NCBI GenBank assembly: GCA_937872925.1
Contig: CALMUT010000316.1
Span: 1 to 64,000 of the forward strand
Reading direction: 5' to 3'
Length of the DNA: 64,000 nt
From: an uncultured Myxococcales bacterium
GTDB taxonomy: Bacteria > Myxococcota_A > Polyangia > Polyangiales > Polyangiaceae
Below are positions 8,794-17,291 of the stretch, one piece after another (within the stretch, counting starts at the first letter, position 1; the number at the start of each line of letters is the position of its first letter). The notes beneath the pieces were generated by a model. The model was not told where the DNA came from. It did no database searches and worked only from the letters and a program-made list of their open reading frames with translations. The position numbers and the translations under genes were made by a program.

Positions 8794-9070
8794 GACGCTA
8801 CTGCGGGCAGTTCCTAGCTGCAAGCGCCAGTCTTCCAGCTGGCGACGCTGTGCGCCCTGGGCATCGACATCCAACCCGAGATGCTGGGACTTCTACGCTT
8901 GTCACGATCGCGGCTACGATTCAGAAACAGCCGCGCGCTTCGGATTTGCTCGGACACTTCGGTGGCGAGGAGCCGCCCGCAAGCGGACAGCGAGGTGCTG
9001 GGCGGTGTCGGTTCTGGTATCTTGTGAAGCGTCATGCGCGGGTCATGGCTGGGGTGCAGAAGGAGGCGAC

Positions 9071-10609
9071 GTGGCGAATATCCGGACCTTGTCCGTGCTG
9101 TGCGTGATGCCTGTGGTGATCGCGGCCTGCGGAAACGATGACGGAGGAGCAGGTGTCGGGGGTGCCGCTGGCACTGTGACGACAGGCGGCGCGGGCGGTA
9201 CCGCGACGACAGGCGGCGCGGGCGGTACTGCAGCGACAGGCGGAACGGGAGGTACCACGACCACCGGCGGCACGGGAGGTACCACGACCACCGGCGGCAC
9301 GGGCGGCACTGCAGCGACAGGCGGCGCAGGCGGCACGAGCGGCACGAGCCACTACGTTCGTTCCGGTGCAACGGGAGCCGGAGACGGTAGCGATTGGACA
9401 AATGCCTGCACAGATTTTACAGGGTCCTGCGCCATCGGGTCGCTCGTGCGTGGCGACACCTACTACGTGGCTGACGGGGCGTATGCGAGCCGAAACTTCA
9501 ACACGGCCGCCAATGGCAATCTAGTCATCACGATCAAGAAGGCGACCGTGGCCGACCATGGCACGGCAACCGGCTGGGTGAATACCTACGGCGATGGGCA
9601 GGCCATCTTCAATTCCGTTGTGACGTTCTCGACCGACGACTGGGTCATGGATGGGTCTGCGCGAGATGAATCGAATCCTCCAGTCTCCTGGTTCAATACG
9701 ACTTCGTATGGATTCAAAATTTCTAACAATGCGAACGCCGCACAGGTGCAGCTGAAGTTCGGTGCGGCGCTGGATAATTTCACCCTGCGACACGTGTGGT
9801 TAGAAGGGCGCGCAGGAGGTTTTAGTGGTGCCGAGCGACGTTACTCCATTGACTGTGAAACGGGCGGCACCTCAACCAACCTGCTTTTCTCAAGAAACCT
9901 CAGCACCGACAGCAACCAATGGTATTTTCTCCGTGGCACGGATCACACCACGATTGAATACTGGGCCGGTGATCGTTTGACGGGTGACGGCAACAACCAC
10001 GGCGATGCCATCAACGCGTACTTTACGGCGGAGGATGTCACTATCCGGTGGGGGGTCGCCCGCAATGCGTGCACGACAGGATGCACAGGCATGATTCCCG
10101 TCGCTGACAGCCACGGCACGTCTACACCTCCTCTCGTGAAGTTGTACGGCAACCTCTTCTATGACTATGGGTCAACGGATGGCACGATGGGCTTTTTGGG
10201 CAATCAAGCCAACGGAGGCAACTGCACCAACTGCGTCGTGACGAACAATACGTTTGTCGATGGCGGGGCAGAATTTGCGTCGACCTGGGGGCTGCAGTTC
10301 CCTGATGGCTCCGGGAATATCCACCGCAACAATATTTGGTTTGAGGTGAACTCGCAGATCCCAAACTTTAGTCTCGGGTCCGGGGCCACGAATTCCCACA
10401 ATGCGTTCGGCACGTCCGCAACCAGTACGGGAACGAATGCTCAAGTCAGCATGCCCAGCTCGACCTTCGTGAATTTCGCCGGAAAGAACTTCAAGTTAGC
10501 CTCTGCCACGTCATGCGGCATCGCCCTCCCTGCGCCCTACGACAGGGATATGTTGGGCAAGCTTCGGGGGGCCGACGGCTGCTGGGACCGTGGAGCCTTT
10601 GAGTTCTGA
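9071..10609 (+). CDS. Right-handed parallel beta-helix (pectate-lyase-like) lipoprotein
   Basis: A 512-residue exported protein. The GTG at 9071 is chosen because an AGAAGGAGG ribosome binding site sits just upstream and the first residues form a lipoprotein signal (V-V-I-A-A-C). The open frame back to 8780 is not protein-like. Residues about 30-90 are six copies of a 9-residue TTGGAGGTA-type unit encoded by a 27-bp repeat. The rest is Asn/Gly/Thr-rich with runs such as NNTFVDGGAEF, RNNIWFEVNSQ and NLLFSRNLS that are typical of parallel beta-helix coils. The C-terminus has the GxxRGADGCWDRGAFEF ending of 'choice-of-anchor' or DUF1565-type beta-helix proteins. The coding region is visibly richer in A/T than its neighbours. 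Likely polysaccharide-binding or lyase; no catalytic residues could be assigned. Confidence 0.8.
   Translation: MANIRTLSVLCVMPVVIAACGNDDGGAGVGGAAGTVTTGGAGGTATTGGAGGTAATGGTGGTTTTGGTGGTTTTGGTGGTAATGGAGGTSGTSHYVRSGATGAGDGSDWTNACTDFTGSCAIGSLVRGDTYYVADGAYASRNFNTAANGNLVITIKKATVADHGTATGWVNTYGDGQAIFNSVVTFSTDDWVMDGSARDESNPPVSWFNTTSYGFKISNNANAAQVQLKFGAALDNFTLRHVWLEGRAGGFSGAERRYSIDCETGGTSTNLLFSRNLSTDSNQWYFLRGTDHTTIEYWAGDRLTGDGNNHGDAINAYFTAEDVTIRWGVARNACTTGCTGMIPVADSHGTSTPPLVKLYGNLFYDYGSTDGTMGFLGNQANGGNCTNCVVTNNTFVDGGAEFASTWGLQFPDGSGNIHRNNIWFEVNSQIPNFSLGSGATNSHNAFGTSATSTGTNAQVSMPSSTFVNFAGKNFKLASATSCGIALPAPYDRDMLGKLRGADGCWDRGAFEF
9179..9337 (+). repeat. 27-bp coding tandem repeat (about six copies)
   Basis: Units begin at 9179, 9206, 9233, 9260, 9287 and 9314, each encoding a nine-residue Thr/Gly-rich linker unit. 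Copies differ at a few bases (for example GGTACC versus GGCACT). The repeat forms the flexible tether between the lipid anchor and the beta-helix domain and could change copy number by slippage without shifting the frame. Confidence 0.85.
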
Positions 10610-10650
10610 AGCGCCAAAGACGACCGCACCGGCAGCGCCCAGGCGATACG

Positions 10651-11082
10651 ATGAAACGAGAGTTTGCCTGGGTGCTTGGAGCTGCGGCGTTGCTCGCCTG
10701 CGTTGCCGCGGTCGTGCTGACCCAGATTCTTTGGCCTCAGGAAAGGAGCAAAGACTACCTCAGCCTCGACGAGCAGAGGGAACGCGACCTCTGGATGCAC
10801 GCGCCCACGGTGACGGTGATCAAGCATCAGCTGCTCGTGGACGGAGCGCCCGCCGGAACGCTCCCAGCCCCTGGCGATTCAGACCAACTACGGCGACTGG
10901 ACGCGCTGTACGAAAAACTCCTGGCGAAGAGGAAACTGTTTGAGCAGTTGTTCCCCGGAAAGCCGTTCCCAGGGAGCTTTGTTCTCCAGGCAGGGGCCGA
11001 AGTCCCGCCAGCGTACGTCGAGGCCATCAGACGCACCGCGCGAGATGCCGGCTATGTGCGGCACAGACGTGTTCAAGAGTAG
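10651..11082 (+). CDS. Hypothetical single-pass membrane protein, weakly ExbD-like
   Basis: A 143-residue protein with a short basic N-terminus, one transmembrane helix (about residues 7-27) and an extracytoplasmic domain. The tail pattern FVLQAGAEVPPAYVEAIRRT followed by A-R-D-A-G-Y resembles the periplasmic domain of ExbD/TolR proteins (value-aD-x-x-vpy-x-x-v-x-x-x-x-aG). However, the membrane Asp of ExbD is not evident and no ExbB partner is adjacent. It follows the beta-helix gene by 41 bp on the same strand, so they may share a transcript. Best left as hypothetical. Confidence 0.65.
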   Translation: MKREFAWVLGAAALLACVAAVVLTQILWPQERSKDYLSLDEQRERDLWMHAPTVTVIKHQLLVDGAPAGTLPAPGDSDQLRRLDALYEKLLAKRKLFEQLFPGKPFPGSFVLQAGAEVPPAYVEAIRRTARDAGYVRHRRVQE

Positions 11083-11126
11083 GGAGCGCCCTGGCGCGCC
11101 GCTCGCCCTGCCAGGCCAGGTGCGGC

Positions 11127-11648
11127 TCATTTACTCGGACACGGCACAGTGCTGGGCAACGGCGGGGGGGTGCCCCTGATGAAGCAAATGCAAGCGTCGC
11201 CGGTTCCGTTCTGAGAAATCGTTCCGCCGCGGCATTGCGCGTACGCGGGATCCGTCATCGCGGGGGGACACGCGACCGGCTTGGTTGGCGGGGCGGTGCC
11301 TGGCGGGCGCTGCTCCCCGGGCTTCAGCGCAGCAAAGGGCAGCTCGACGTAGCAGCCCGCGCCCTGCCACGCGCGGTGGATCACACGCCCCGCGGCGTCC
11401 TTGGGATTCATGAGGTTCGGATAGTCCGCAAGCCGCAGGGGATCCGCCGTGGCGCTAGCCGCGTCGCTTGTGGCGGGCGCTGCATCTGCGCTTTCAGTTG
11501 TTGCGACCAGGGGCTGGTGCTTGGGCGCCGGGGCGTCGGAAGTGACGGAGGTGGGTCTCGGCTCTCCGCTGTTGTGCTTCGCGCCGCTCGGTGTGCACGC
11601 CGCAAACGCCGATACTGTGATCACGAACTGGTAGGAGCGACGCCGCAT
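11127..11648 (-). CDS. Hypothetical lipoprotein with Cys-rich C-terminus
   Basis: A 173-residue lipoprotein. The ATG at 11648 gives a signal with lipobox A-F-A-A-C; the longer frame to 12038 is the antisense of the CBS gene. A Ser/Thr/Ala/Pro-rich linker (about residues 24-75) leads to a roughly 95-residue domain. This domain has five Cys (CYVELPF, VACPPAMTD, QCRGG, ACICFIRG, TVPCPSK), suggesting disulfides. The motif GCYVELPFA also occurs in other exported proteins of this group. It is divergent from the CBS gene (72 bp between starts). No family recognised. Confidence 0.75.
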   Translation of the reverse strand: MRRRSYQFVITVSAFAACTPSGAKHNSGEPRPTSVTSDAPAPKHQPLVATTESADAAPATSDAASATADPLRLADYPNLMNPKDAAGRVIHRAWQGAGCYVELPFAALKPGEQRPPGTAPPTKPVACPPAMTDPAYAQCRGGTISQNGTGDACICFIRGTPPPLPSTVPCPSK

Positions 11649-11720
11649 GTCTCGAGCGTAACATCTGCGGTCAGCGCGGCCTTGCGGTTTCTGCGCCGCC
11701 GTCGCAAGCTCCAAAAGGGA

Positions 11721-12200
11721 ATGAGCAAGGTGGCCATGGTCAGGGTGGCGCGGGTCTCCGACGTGATGACCGAGGGCGTGGTGTTCGTTCATGCTGAAAC
11801 CGATGCGCGCGGTGCGGCTGAGGTGTTGGCGCGGCACCGCATTAACGGCGCGCCGGTGCTTGGTAAACATGGCCGCGTCGTCGGGGTGGTGTCTAAGACG
11901 GATCTGCTTGACTCGCGGCACCAGCCTCCCGATCGGGAGATGCTGGTGGAAGATGCTATGACTCGCGTTGTATTCGCCGTTCGCGCGGAAGATCCGGTAA
12001 TGCTCGCCGTGCGACTGATGATCGACGAAGAGATCCATCGGGCACTTGTCGTGAACGACGACGGCACTCTAGCGGGTATCGTCGCCCCCATGGACGTTCT
12101 GCGCGGACTCGCGAATGGATTGAATATCGGGGACGCCCCCGACGCCGAGCCCGTGAGCTTCGTCGACCTGAGGAAGTTGCGCATCGTGCGCGGCAACTGA
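11721..12200 (+). CDS. Two-CBS-domain protein
   Basis: A 159-residue cytoplasmic protein made of a tandem CBS pair (Bateman module). The first repeat starts V-S-D-V-M-T with INGAPVLGKHGRVVGVVSKTD; the second has VEDAMTR and HRALVVNDDGTLAGIVAPMD. The start ATG at 11721 has an AAAAGGGA ribosome binding site. CBS pairs bind adenine nucleotides such as AMP, ATP or SAM and act as energy sensors. With no fused effector domain, this is a free-standing regulator whose partner cannot be told from the neighbours. Confidence 0.9.
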   Translation: MSKVAMVRVARVSDVMTEGVVFVHAETDARGAAEVLARHRINGAPVLGKHGRVVGVVSKTDLLDSRHQPPDREMLVEDAMTRVVFAVRAEDPVMLAVRLMIDEEIHRALVVNDDGTLAGIVAPMDVLRGLANGLNIGDAPDAEPVSFVDLRKLRIVRGN

Positions 12201-12212
12201 AGAGCTAATCCA

Positions 12213-12235
12213 GCGCCGCCGAACGCCCGCGGCGC
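12213..12235 (+). terminator. Possible terminator hairpin after the CBS gene
   Basis: GCGCCGC and GCGGCGC form a perfect 7-bp stem with a 9-base loop, 13 bp after the CBS stop codon, followed by the weak pyrimidine stretch GGCTTCT. The lack of a real T-run makes it uncertain. Confidence 0.35.
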
Positions 12236-12338
12236 GGCTTCTGAGGTCATACGTGCGTCCTCAGCGGTCGCAGTTGGGCGCAAGATCGGGTCGCGTCCGC
12301 GCCATTGTGGCTGGCATGTCGCTTGCTGCTCCCTTCGC

Positions 12339-13835
12339 ATGCTCACCCCTGAGTCTTGTACCCGCGCGCGAAAACCGGCTGTGCATGCAACACTTCCGCT
12401 GCTCTTCGCGCTGTGCGTCGGTTGCTCGGACAGCGATAGTGGAGCGGCTGCGGGAACCGGAGCCGTTCCAAGCGCCGGCGGTCAGGGCGCGTCGAGTAGC
12501 GGTGGCACGAGTAGCGGTGGCACGAGCAGCGGTGGCACGAGCGGCGTCGGTACCGGCGCCTCCGCAGGTTCCGGCGGTGCGGGTGGTGCACAGGCCCAAT
12601 GTGACTTCAACGATTTCAGCGCCGTCGACAACTTCGCGGGTTACGACAAGTACAAGGCTGCAACCCAAGCGCAGCTCGACGCCTCGGGTACTGGGTACTA
12701 CAAAGGCGTGCACAACCCGGACTTCACGGACAGCGTGGCTCAGCCCGACAACGGCCCTGGGCCGGGAACCCAGGGGCAGTTCCGCATCGGGTGTGTCTAC
12801 TCACACTTTGGCTACGAAGACCCCATCGTAAAACCCAAGCGACCGTGTGAAGCGCACCTGCATATGTTCTGGGGCAATACCAACGCCAGTGCGTATTCCG
12901 TGTTCAACAATCCGTCGCTGCCCTCCGACCCGAATGACATCATGGAGCACGGCGGCAGCACGTGTCAGGGCGGACCGCTCAACCGTTCGGCGTATTGGAT
13001 CCCGGCGCTCTACGACGGCCCGCTTGGCGCGCGCAACTTGGTCATCCCAGAGAACATCACGCTCTACTACAAGTCCTACCGCCCCTGGGAGGTGCAGCCG
13101 CTGCCCGCCGGGATCGAACTTTTGATCGGCAACGTCAACCCCGGCGGCAGTGTGAACAACAACTTCGTGGAGTCGGACTCCCTGCATTGGGGGTGCTACG
13201 AGCCATCCGCAGGCCAGACCGTCACCCGTTCACCGACTATCCCGGGCACGGCTGGCACACCAGCGTGTCCGCCGGGGCAGGACATACAGGCGACGATCCA
13301 GTTTCCTCAGTGTCTGGCTACGGACGACGGAACGCCCACCGGCAAACCGGTGCTGTCCAGCGCAGACTTCGTCAGTCACACCAAGATGGTTCCCAACAAC
13401 GATCCGTGCCCGTCAACGCACCCGTACCGAGTGCCGCAGATCTCGTATTTGGTGAAGTGGAAGAATCCCGGCATCAGCGCGTCGACCTGGCGCCTCTCCT
13501 GCGACGAAGGTTTCGAATCCGCGTCGCCGCCGACTCCGGGGGGATGTTTGCACGGTGACTGGCTCGGCGGCTGGAATCCATCCGCGATCCAGGCCTGGAT
13601 CGACGGATGCTTCGATCCGGACACGAACCCCGCGGGTGGTCTGTTCACGAACAAGGGCGTCAACAATTTTGCCGGGCCGCGCAATTGCTCTATCGGCCAG
13701 CTCGGAATGAACAAACACTACCTGGACACGAAGCAGGCGCTGAGCTTGGTGCGCGTTTCGAAGCTCAACAACTACACTGGACCGCAGCTCATCCCCGATC
13801 CATGTCCGAACTGCAGCCCGCTGCACCATCCCTAG
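12339..13835 (+). CDS. DUF1996 domain lipoprotein
   Basis: A 498-residue protein. The N-terminus contains a signal peptide ending in A-L-C-V-G-C, then an S-S-G-G-T linker with repeated GGTSS units (about residues 45-80). A DUF1996 domain covers about residues 85-460. Its hallmarks are the early DPIVKPKRPCEAHLHMFWGN (family H-x-H-x-F-x-G-N), the later GGSTCQGGPLNRSAYWIPAL, and H-Y/YRVPQISYLVKW near the end. DUF1996 is a secreted domain common in fungi and actinobacteria, with an unknown but probably carbohydrate-related role. Cys pairs suggest disulfides. It stands alone between the CBS gene and the DUF1697 gene. Confidence 0.85.
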   Translation: MLTPESCTRARKPAVHATLPLLFALCVGCSDSDSGAAAGTGAVPSAGGQGASSSGGTSSGGTSSGGTSGVGTGASAGSGGAGGAQAQCDFNDFSAVDNFAGYDKYKAATQAQLDASGTGYYKGVHNPDFTDSVAQPDNGPGPGTQGQFRIGCVYSHFGYEDPIVKPKRPCEAHLHMFWGNTNASAYSVFNNPSLPSDPNDIMEHGGSTCQGGPLNRSAYWIPALYDGPLGARNLVIPENITLYYKSYRPWEVQPLPAGIELLIGNVNPGGSVNNNFVESDSLHWGCYEPSAGQTVTRSPTIPGTAGTPACPPGQDIQATIQFPQCLATDDGTPTGKPVLSSADFVSHTKMVPNNDPCPSTHPYRVPQISYLVKWKNPGISASTWRLSCDEGFESASPPTPGGCLHGDWLGGWNPSAIQAWIDGCFDPDTNPAGGLFTNKGVNNFAGPRNCSIGQLGMNKHYLDTKQALSLVRVSKLNNYTGPQLIPDPCPNCSPLHHP

Positions 13836-13865
13836 GCGCACACACACCAGATCAGGAGAGCAGCC

Positions 13866-14405
13866 TTGCCCCGCTACATCGCCCTCTTGCGTGCCATCAA
13901 CGTCGGTGGCCACACCGTGAAGATGGATCACCTGCGCAAGCTCTTTGAAGCGCTGTCGCTCTCCAAAGTAGAGACGTTCATTGCCAGTGGCAACGTGATC
14001 TTCGAGTCCCGCGCCTCAGCAGCGAAGCTGGAGTCCCGGATCGCGGCGCACTTGCAGAGCGCGCTCGGCTACGAGGTGGCCACGTTCTTGCGTACACCCG
14101 CGGAGCTGGCAGCCGTTGCTGAGCGGGACGCGTTTTCAGGAAAGTCGAGCATCGGAAAGCCAGCTGCCGACATGGTGGCGTTCTTGCACCAACCGCCCAA
14201 GCCTGCAGCCAAACAGAAACTCATGGCGCTGCGCAACGCTCAAGACGACTTCTCCATCGCCGGCCGGGAGGTGCACTGGTGGTGTCGCACGAAGGTCAGC
14301 GACTCCAAGTTCTCCAACGCGGCCCTCGAAAAAGCGCTGGGAGTGCCTGCCACGATGCGCAGCATCACGACGCTGCGAAAACTAGCGGCGAAGTACCCTG
14401 TGTGA
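13866..14405 (+). CDS. DUF1697 family protein
   Basis: A 179-residue cytoplasmic protein of the DUF1697 family, showing the signature opening RYIALLRAINVGGHTVKMD then L-R-K-L-F, and TFIASGNVIFES. The start is a TTG at 13866, preceded by AGGAGAG. It is the only codon that preserves the conserved opening residues. Full length for the family (about 175-180 residues). The biochemical role is unknown. It follows the DUF1996 gene by 30 bp on the same strand. Confidence 0.9.
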   Translation: MPRYIALLRAINVGGHTVKMDHLRKLFEALSLSKVETFIASGNVIFESRASAAKLESRIAAHLQSALGYEVATFLRTPAELAAVAERDAFSGKSSIGKPAADMVAFLHQPPKPAAKQKLMALRNAQDDFSIAGREVHWWCRTKVSDSKFSNAALEKALGVPATMRSITTLRKLAAKYPV

Positions 14406-14508
14406 CTTCGCTGTGTCAGGCGGCTCGTAGTTGCGAAAAAGCGCGAGCGCCGGGCCGGCGTGTGCGGCGGGCGCTTGCGAGGGCCGGTCACCGGATCCAA
14501 GGTGAAGA

Positions 14509-15108
14509 GTGACCGCGAAGCCCCAGCTCTGCCTGCAGGAAGCGCGTCAGCGCTACTTCGAGACGCTGGGAACCAGTGGCATCGACTACGACGCCTGGTG
14601 GATCACGCTACCGATCTACGGCGTGCACATTGGTATTCCCAATCCTCCCGCACACGGCCGCGCGCTGCGGCTGCACGATCTGCATCATGTGCTGACCGGC
14701 TACGACACGAGCATCCTTGGCGAATGTGAGATCAGCGCTTGGGAGCTCGCTGGCGGCAGCGGCTGGTATGTCGCGGCGCTTGGGTTCGATCTGGCGGGTT
14801 GCGGGCTCGGGCTCTTGCTAGCACCGAGGCGTACGTTGCAGGCATTCGCGCGCGGCCGACGCTCCCGGAATCTGTTTCGCTTGGGCTACTCCGACGCCCT
14901 GCTCAGCCGGAGTGTCGAGGAGGTACGGTGCGAGCTCAGCATCACGGACGCGCCCGAACCCACCCTGGGCGACAGCGCGCGATTCGCGATCTATGCCAGT
15001 CTCGGCGTGCTTTCGCTGTTGCTGTGGCCCATCACTTGGGTGGGCATCGTTGCGACCTGCTTGGCGCCGCCGCCCCGGGAGTCGCGCGCCGCGCAGGCCC
15101 ATGGCTGA
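14509..15108 (+). CDS. Coq4-like membrane protein
   Basis: A 199-residue protein starting at GTG 14509. Residues about 50-85 contain R-L-H-D-L-H-H-V-L-T-G-Y and G-E-C-E-I-S-A-W-E-L. This resembles the H-D-x-x-H-x(n)-E metal-site motif of Coq4 and related proteins, which in eukaryotes organise or decarboxylate in ubiquinone synthesis. Two hydrophobic stretches (about 83-105, and about 165-185 with LLLWPITWVGIVATCL) suggest membrane segments, which classical Coq4 lacks. So this is a distant relative, not a ubiquinone enzyme by default. It overlaps the small downstream frame by 8 bp. Confidence 0.7.
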   Translation: MTAKPQLCLQEARQRYFETLGTSGIDYDAWWITLPIYGVHIGIPNPPAHGRALRLHDLHHVLTGYDTSILGECEISAWELAGGSGWYVAALGFDLAGCGLGLLLAPRRTLQAFARGRRSRNLFRLGYSDALLSRSVEEVRCELSITDAPEPTLGDSARFAIYASLGVLSLLLWPITWVGIVATCLAPPPRESRAAQAHG

Positions 15109-15400
15109 AGTGCTGCTGTCTCCCGAGCGCTACGCGAATTTTGGGCAGAGCCTGTGGGGGACGCACTTCGACAATGGTGCCCTCGACGTGCACTGGGACG
15201 GGCCCAACACGCTGCACTGGACCGTGGATGGTTAGCAGAGCCACCACCGGATCTTGTGCCAGATGGTCACGCTCTCCGAGCCATCCGTGTTCGGTGCGAT
15301 GGGCTGCAAGCACGAGAGCTCCGTGGAAAAGGCTGCGTTGTGCGAGGCGACCCGCGCCGCGTGCATGTCATTCGCTGGTCTAAATCTGCGTAAAGGGTGA
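15101..15400 (+). pseudogene. Small protein gene interrupted by an in-frame TAG
   Basis: From ATG 15101, overlapping the Coq4-like gene by 8 bp, a 44-residue frame (MAEVLLSPERYANFGQSLWG...) stops at TAG 15233-15235. The same frame then stays open for another 54 codons with protein-like composition, including a Cys/His cluster (CQMVTLSEPSVFGAMGCKHE, then CEATRAACMSF), to TGA 15398-15400. Together this would be a roughly 98-residue protein. Options are a nonsense mutation (pseudogene), a sequencing error, or a short real product of 44 residues. No family recognised. Confidence 0.35.
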
Positions 15401-15422
15401 AACTACGGGCTCCCGCCCTGCC

Positions 15423-16529
15423 ATGACCGACCTGTCGCCACGTCTCACCAGTGGGCAAATCCAGCTCTTTGCGGGCAGCACCATGCTCCTGGCACTGGTG
15501 GGATTGATTTGGCTCAGTGCTGCGCCCATGCCGCGTATGCGGACAGGCGCTGCGAACGCGAAGGTGCCGAAGGTTCGCATCATCCAGTTGCCGGATCCTC
15601 TCGATGCCAAGCGCCCCGTCACGCTCCGGGAGGAGCTACGGCGGCGACCCGACGGCCTTTACGCGGATCCGGACGGAAGCTTCGAACCGGCCCCGCCGAA
15701 GGAAAGCGATCGCAAGCGCGGGTTCTCGATCACGGAGCAAAGCGGTGATCCGTGTGCACCCCCGGATACCGGCTCCGGCATGTTCACGAAGTGGAATCCC
15801 GCATCACCGGTCGGGGTCTACAGCCTACCGCGGGATGCGGGCGTGGCGGCAAACGGTGACTTCGATCTGCTGATCCACTTCCACGGCCACGACCTGGCAC
15901 GACTCACCTTCGTCCAAGCCAACGTCCCGATGGTCATGCTGGGGGTGCAGCGCAAGCGCGGCATGGACTGGCGAACGCAGCTCGGAGGCCCAGAAGCGTA
16001 CCGCCATCTGGTGGATGCGATGGAGCAGACCCTGGGCCGTGTGCTCAGTCGCGAGGTCAAGGCGCGTCGCGTCGCCCTCGCCGCTTGGAGCGGGGGCTAT
16101 GAAGCAATATCCACGCTCCTGGAGCAAAGCTTAGACGTCGATGCGGATGCGGTGATCCTGCTGGATGGTCTGCACGTGGCACGGCGTCCGGAGGTGGCGG
16201 TGTTCCAGTTGCGCCCGTTCGTAGTCTTGGGCCACCGCGCATTGAAAAATGAGGTCTTCGTTTTCGCGACGCATTCGTCTGTCGTGCCTGACGGCTACGC
16301 TTCGACCACAGAGAGTACACATCGTTGGCTCGCTGCGCTTACGACTCGGCCCCTACGTGTGGCTCGCACGGACCCCCCCGGCATGCCGTTGATCCACGCG
16401 TTCAGCCACGGCTCACTGCATGTGCGCGGCTACGCCGGTGGCGGCAAGCCGGACCACTGCGTTCAGCTATCCCTGTACCCAGCGGCCCTGCGTGGCCTCG
16501 CCGCCTGGCGCAAAGCGCGCGGTCGTTGA
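15423..16529 (+). CDS. Alpha/beta-hydrolase-like exported protein
   Basis: A 368-residue protein with one N-terminal membrane or signal segment (about residues 14-34) and then a Pro/Arg-rich stretch. The globular domain shows traits of an alpha/beta hydrolase: a strand leading into LLIHFHGHD (oxyanion region), A-A-W-S-G-G-Y as possible nucleophile elbow (Ser near residue 223), LLDGLH after the next strand, and a late H-G-S-L-H-V as possible acid/base His. A single Cys pair may be present. It is probably a periplasmic or inner-membrane-anchored esterase-like protein; the substrate is unknown. The ATG at 15423 is the only sensible start. Confidence 0.65.
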   Translation: MTDLSPRLTSGQIQLFAGSTMLLALVGLIWLSAAPMPRMRTGAANAKVPKVRIIQLPDPLDAKRPVTLREELRRRPDGLYADPDGSFEPAPPKESDRKRGFSITEQSGDPCAPPDTGSGMFTKWNPASPVGVYSLPRDAGVAANGDFDLLIHFHGHDLARLTFVQANVPMVMLGVQRKRGMDWRTQLGGPEAYRHLVDAMEQTLGRVLSREVKARRVALAAWSGGYEAISTLLEQSLDVDADAVILLDGLHVARRPEVAVFQLRPFVVLGHRALKNEVFVFATHSSVVPDGYASTTESTHRWLAALTTRPLRVARTDPPGMPLIHAFSHGSLHVRGYAGGGKPDHCVQLSLYPAALRGLAAWRKARGR

Positions 16530-16596
16530 GTGCCAGGCACGGATGTTGTGCAGATTTCCGCGCATGCTCCGCAATCCGGAGACTCTCGGGTGCTCG

Positions 16597-17256
16597 TCAA
16601 CACCAGGACTGCCCGTCTCGCGGTTCGCGCAGTAACTCCCGAACGTTGGCCTCGATCACCCGGTAGCCCACGTTGCCATTGAGACGCTGCCGCCCCTCGT
16701 TAAAGACAAATGTGGGGCTGACCTCGATAGAGTACCGCTTCGCGAGGTCCAGTCCCCGAGACAACTCCGCGTGCGCCTGACCGGTGTAGAGGAGGTCCTC
16801 GATCTTGCCGACTGGCAACCCGATGCTATCGGCGACTTCCAGCTGCGCCTTGCGCTTGGAGATATCGACGCCGTCTTGAAAAAACGCAACGCGCACCGCC
16901 CATGCTGCTTTGCGAAACATCTCAGCATCGTACAGCTTCACAGCTGCCAGGAAGATGTGGCAGCCCAGGGACGAAGTGGGCACCACCTTCTCCCAAGCAT
17001 GCGGATGGATCTGCACGTGATTGAACTGCGCTACGACTCCGCGTACGTGCGCGGCGTAGCCCGCCAGGCCACCGCGATCCCGCCAGCGCGACTCAAGTTT
17101 GCCGCGCGCATCGCCGAATACGGTCATGAAGTGGCAGTCCGTCACCACTTCGTCGCCAAAGGCACTTTCTAGCTCATTCAAACGTGCCTGACCGACGTAG
17201 GCCCAGGCGCAGAGCACGTCAGAGAAGTACTGCACACTCACGGGGTGATGGCTCAT
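16597..17256 (-). CDS. DsbA-family (FrnE/HCCA isomerase-like) thioredoxin-fold protein
   Basis: A 219-residue cytoplasmic protein with no signal peptide. The N-terminal strand VQYFSDVLCAWAYVG is the DsbA-family active-site region, but the usual C-x-x-C is reduced to C-A-W-A with one Cys. The cis-Pro motif S-P-T-F-V-F-N is near residue 185. The inserted helical domain and length fit the PF01323 DsbA/FrnE/2-hydroxychromene-2-carboxylate isomerase group. A single Cys suggests a glutathione-linked isomerase or reductase, not a disulfide oxidase. It is divergent from the parvulin gene with 35 bp between starts. Confidence 0.85.
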   Translation of the reverse strand: MSHHPVSVQYFSDVLCAWAYVGQARLNELESAFGDEVVTDCHFMTVFGDARGKLESRWRDRGGLAGYAAHVRGVVAQFNHVQIHPHAWEKVVPTSSLGCHIFLAAVKLYDAEMFRKAAWAVRVAFFQDGVDISKRKAQLEVADSIGLPVGKIEDLLYTGQAHAELSRGLDLAKRYSIEVSPTFVFNEGRQRLNGNVGYRVIEANVRELLREPRDGQSWC

Positions 17257-17291
17257 GACCTGGTGAGCTTAGGCCGAGATGTGCCTACAAT

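Noticed and set aside
8818-9027. 69-codon plus-strand frame (QAPVFQLATLCALGIDIQPE...) between the selenoprotein and beta-helix genes
   Set aside because: Starts directly after a TAG, has no good start codon or ribosome site, and matches nothing known; could be a remnant but unsupported.
9179-9337. CRISPR array
   Set aside because: Repeats are contiguous coding units without spacers.
9043-9345. Repetitive Pro/Val frames antisense to the Gly-rich linker
   Set aside because: Shadow of the 27-bp repeats; no start signal or family.
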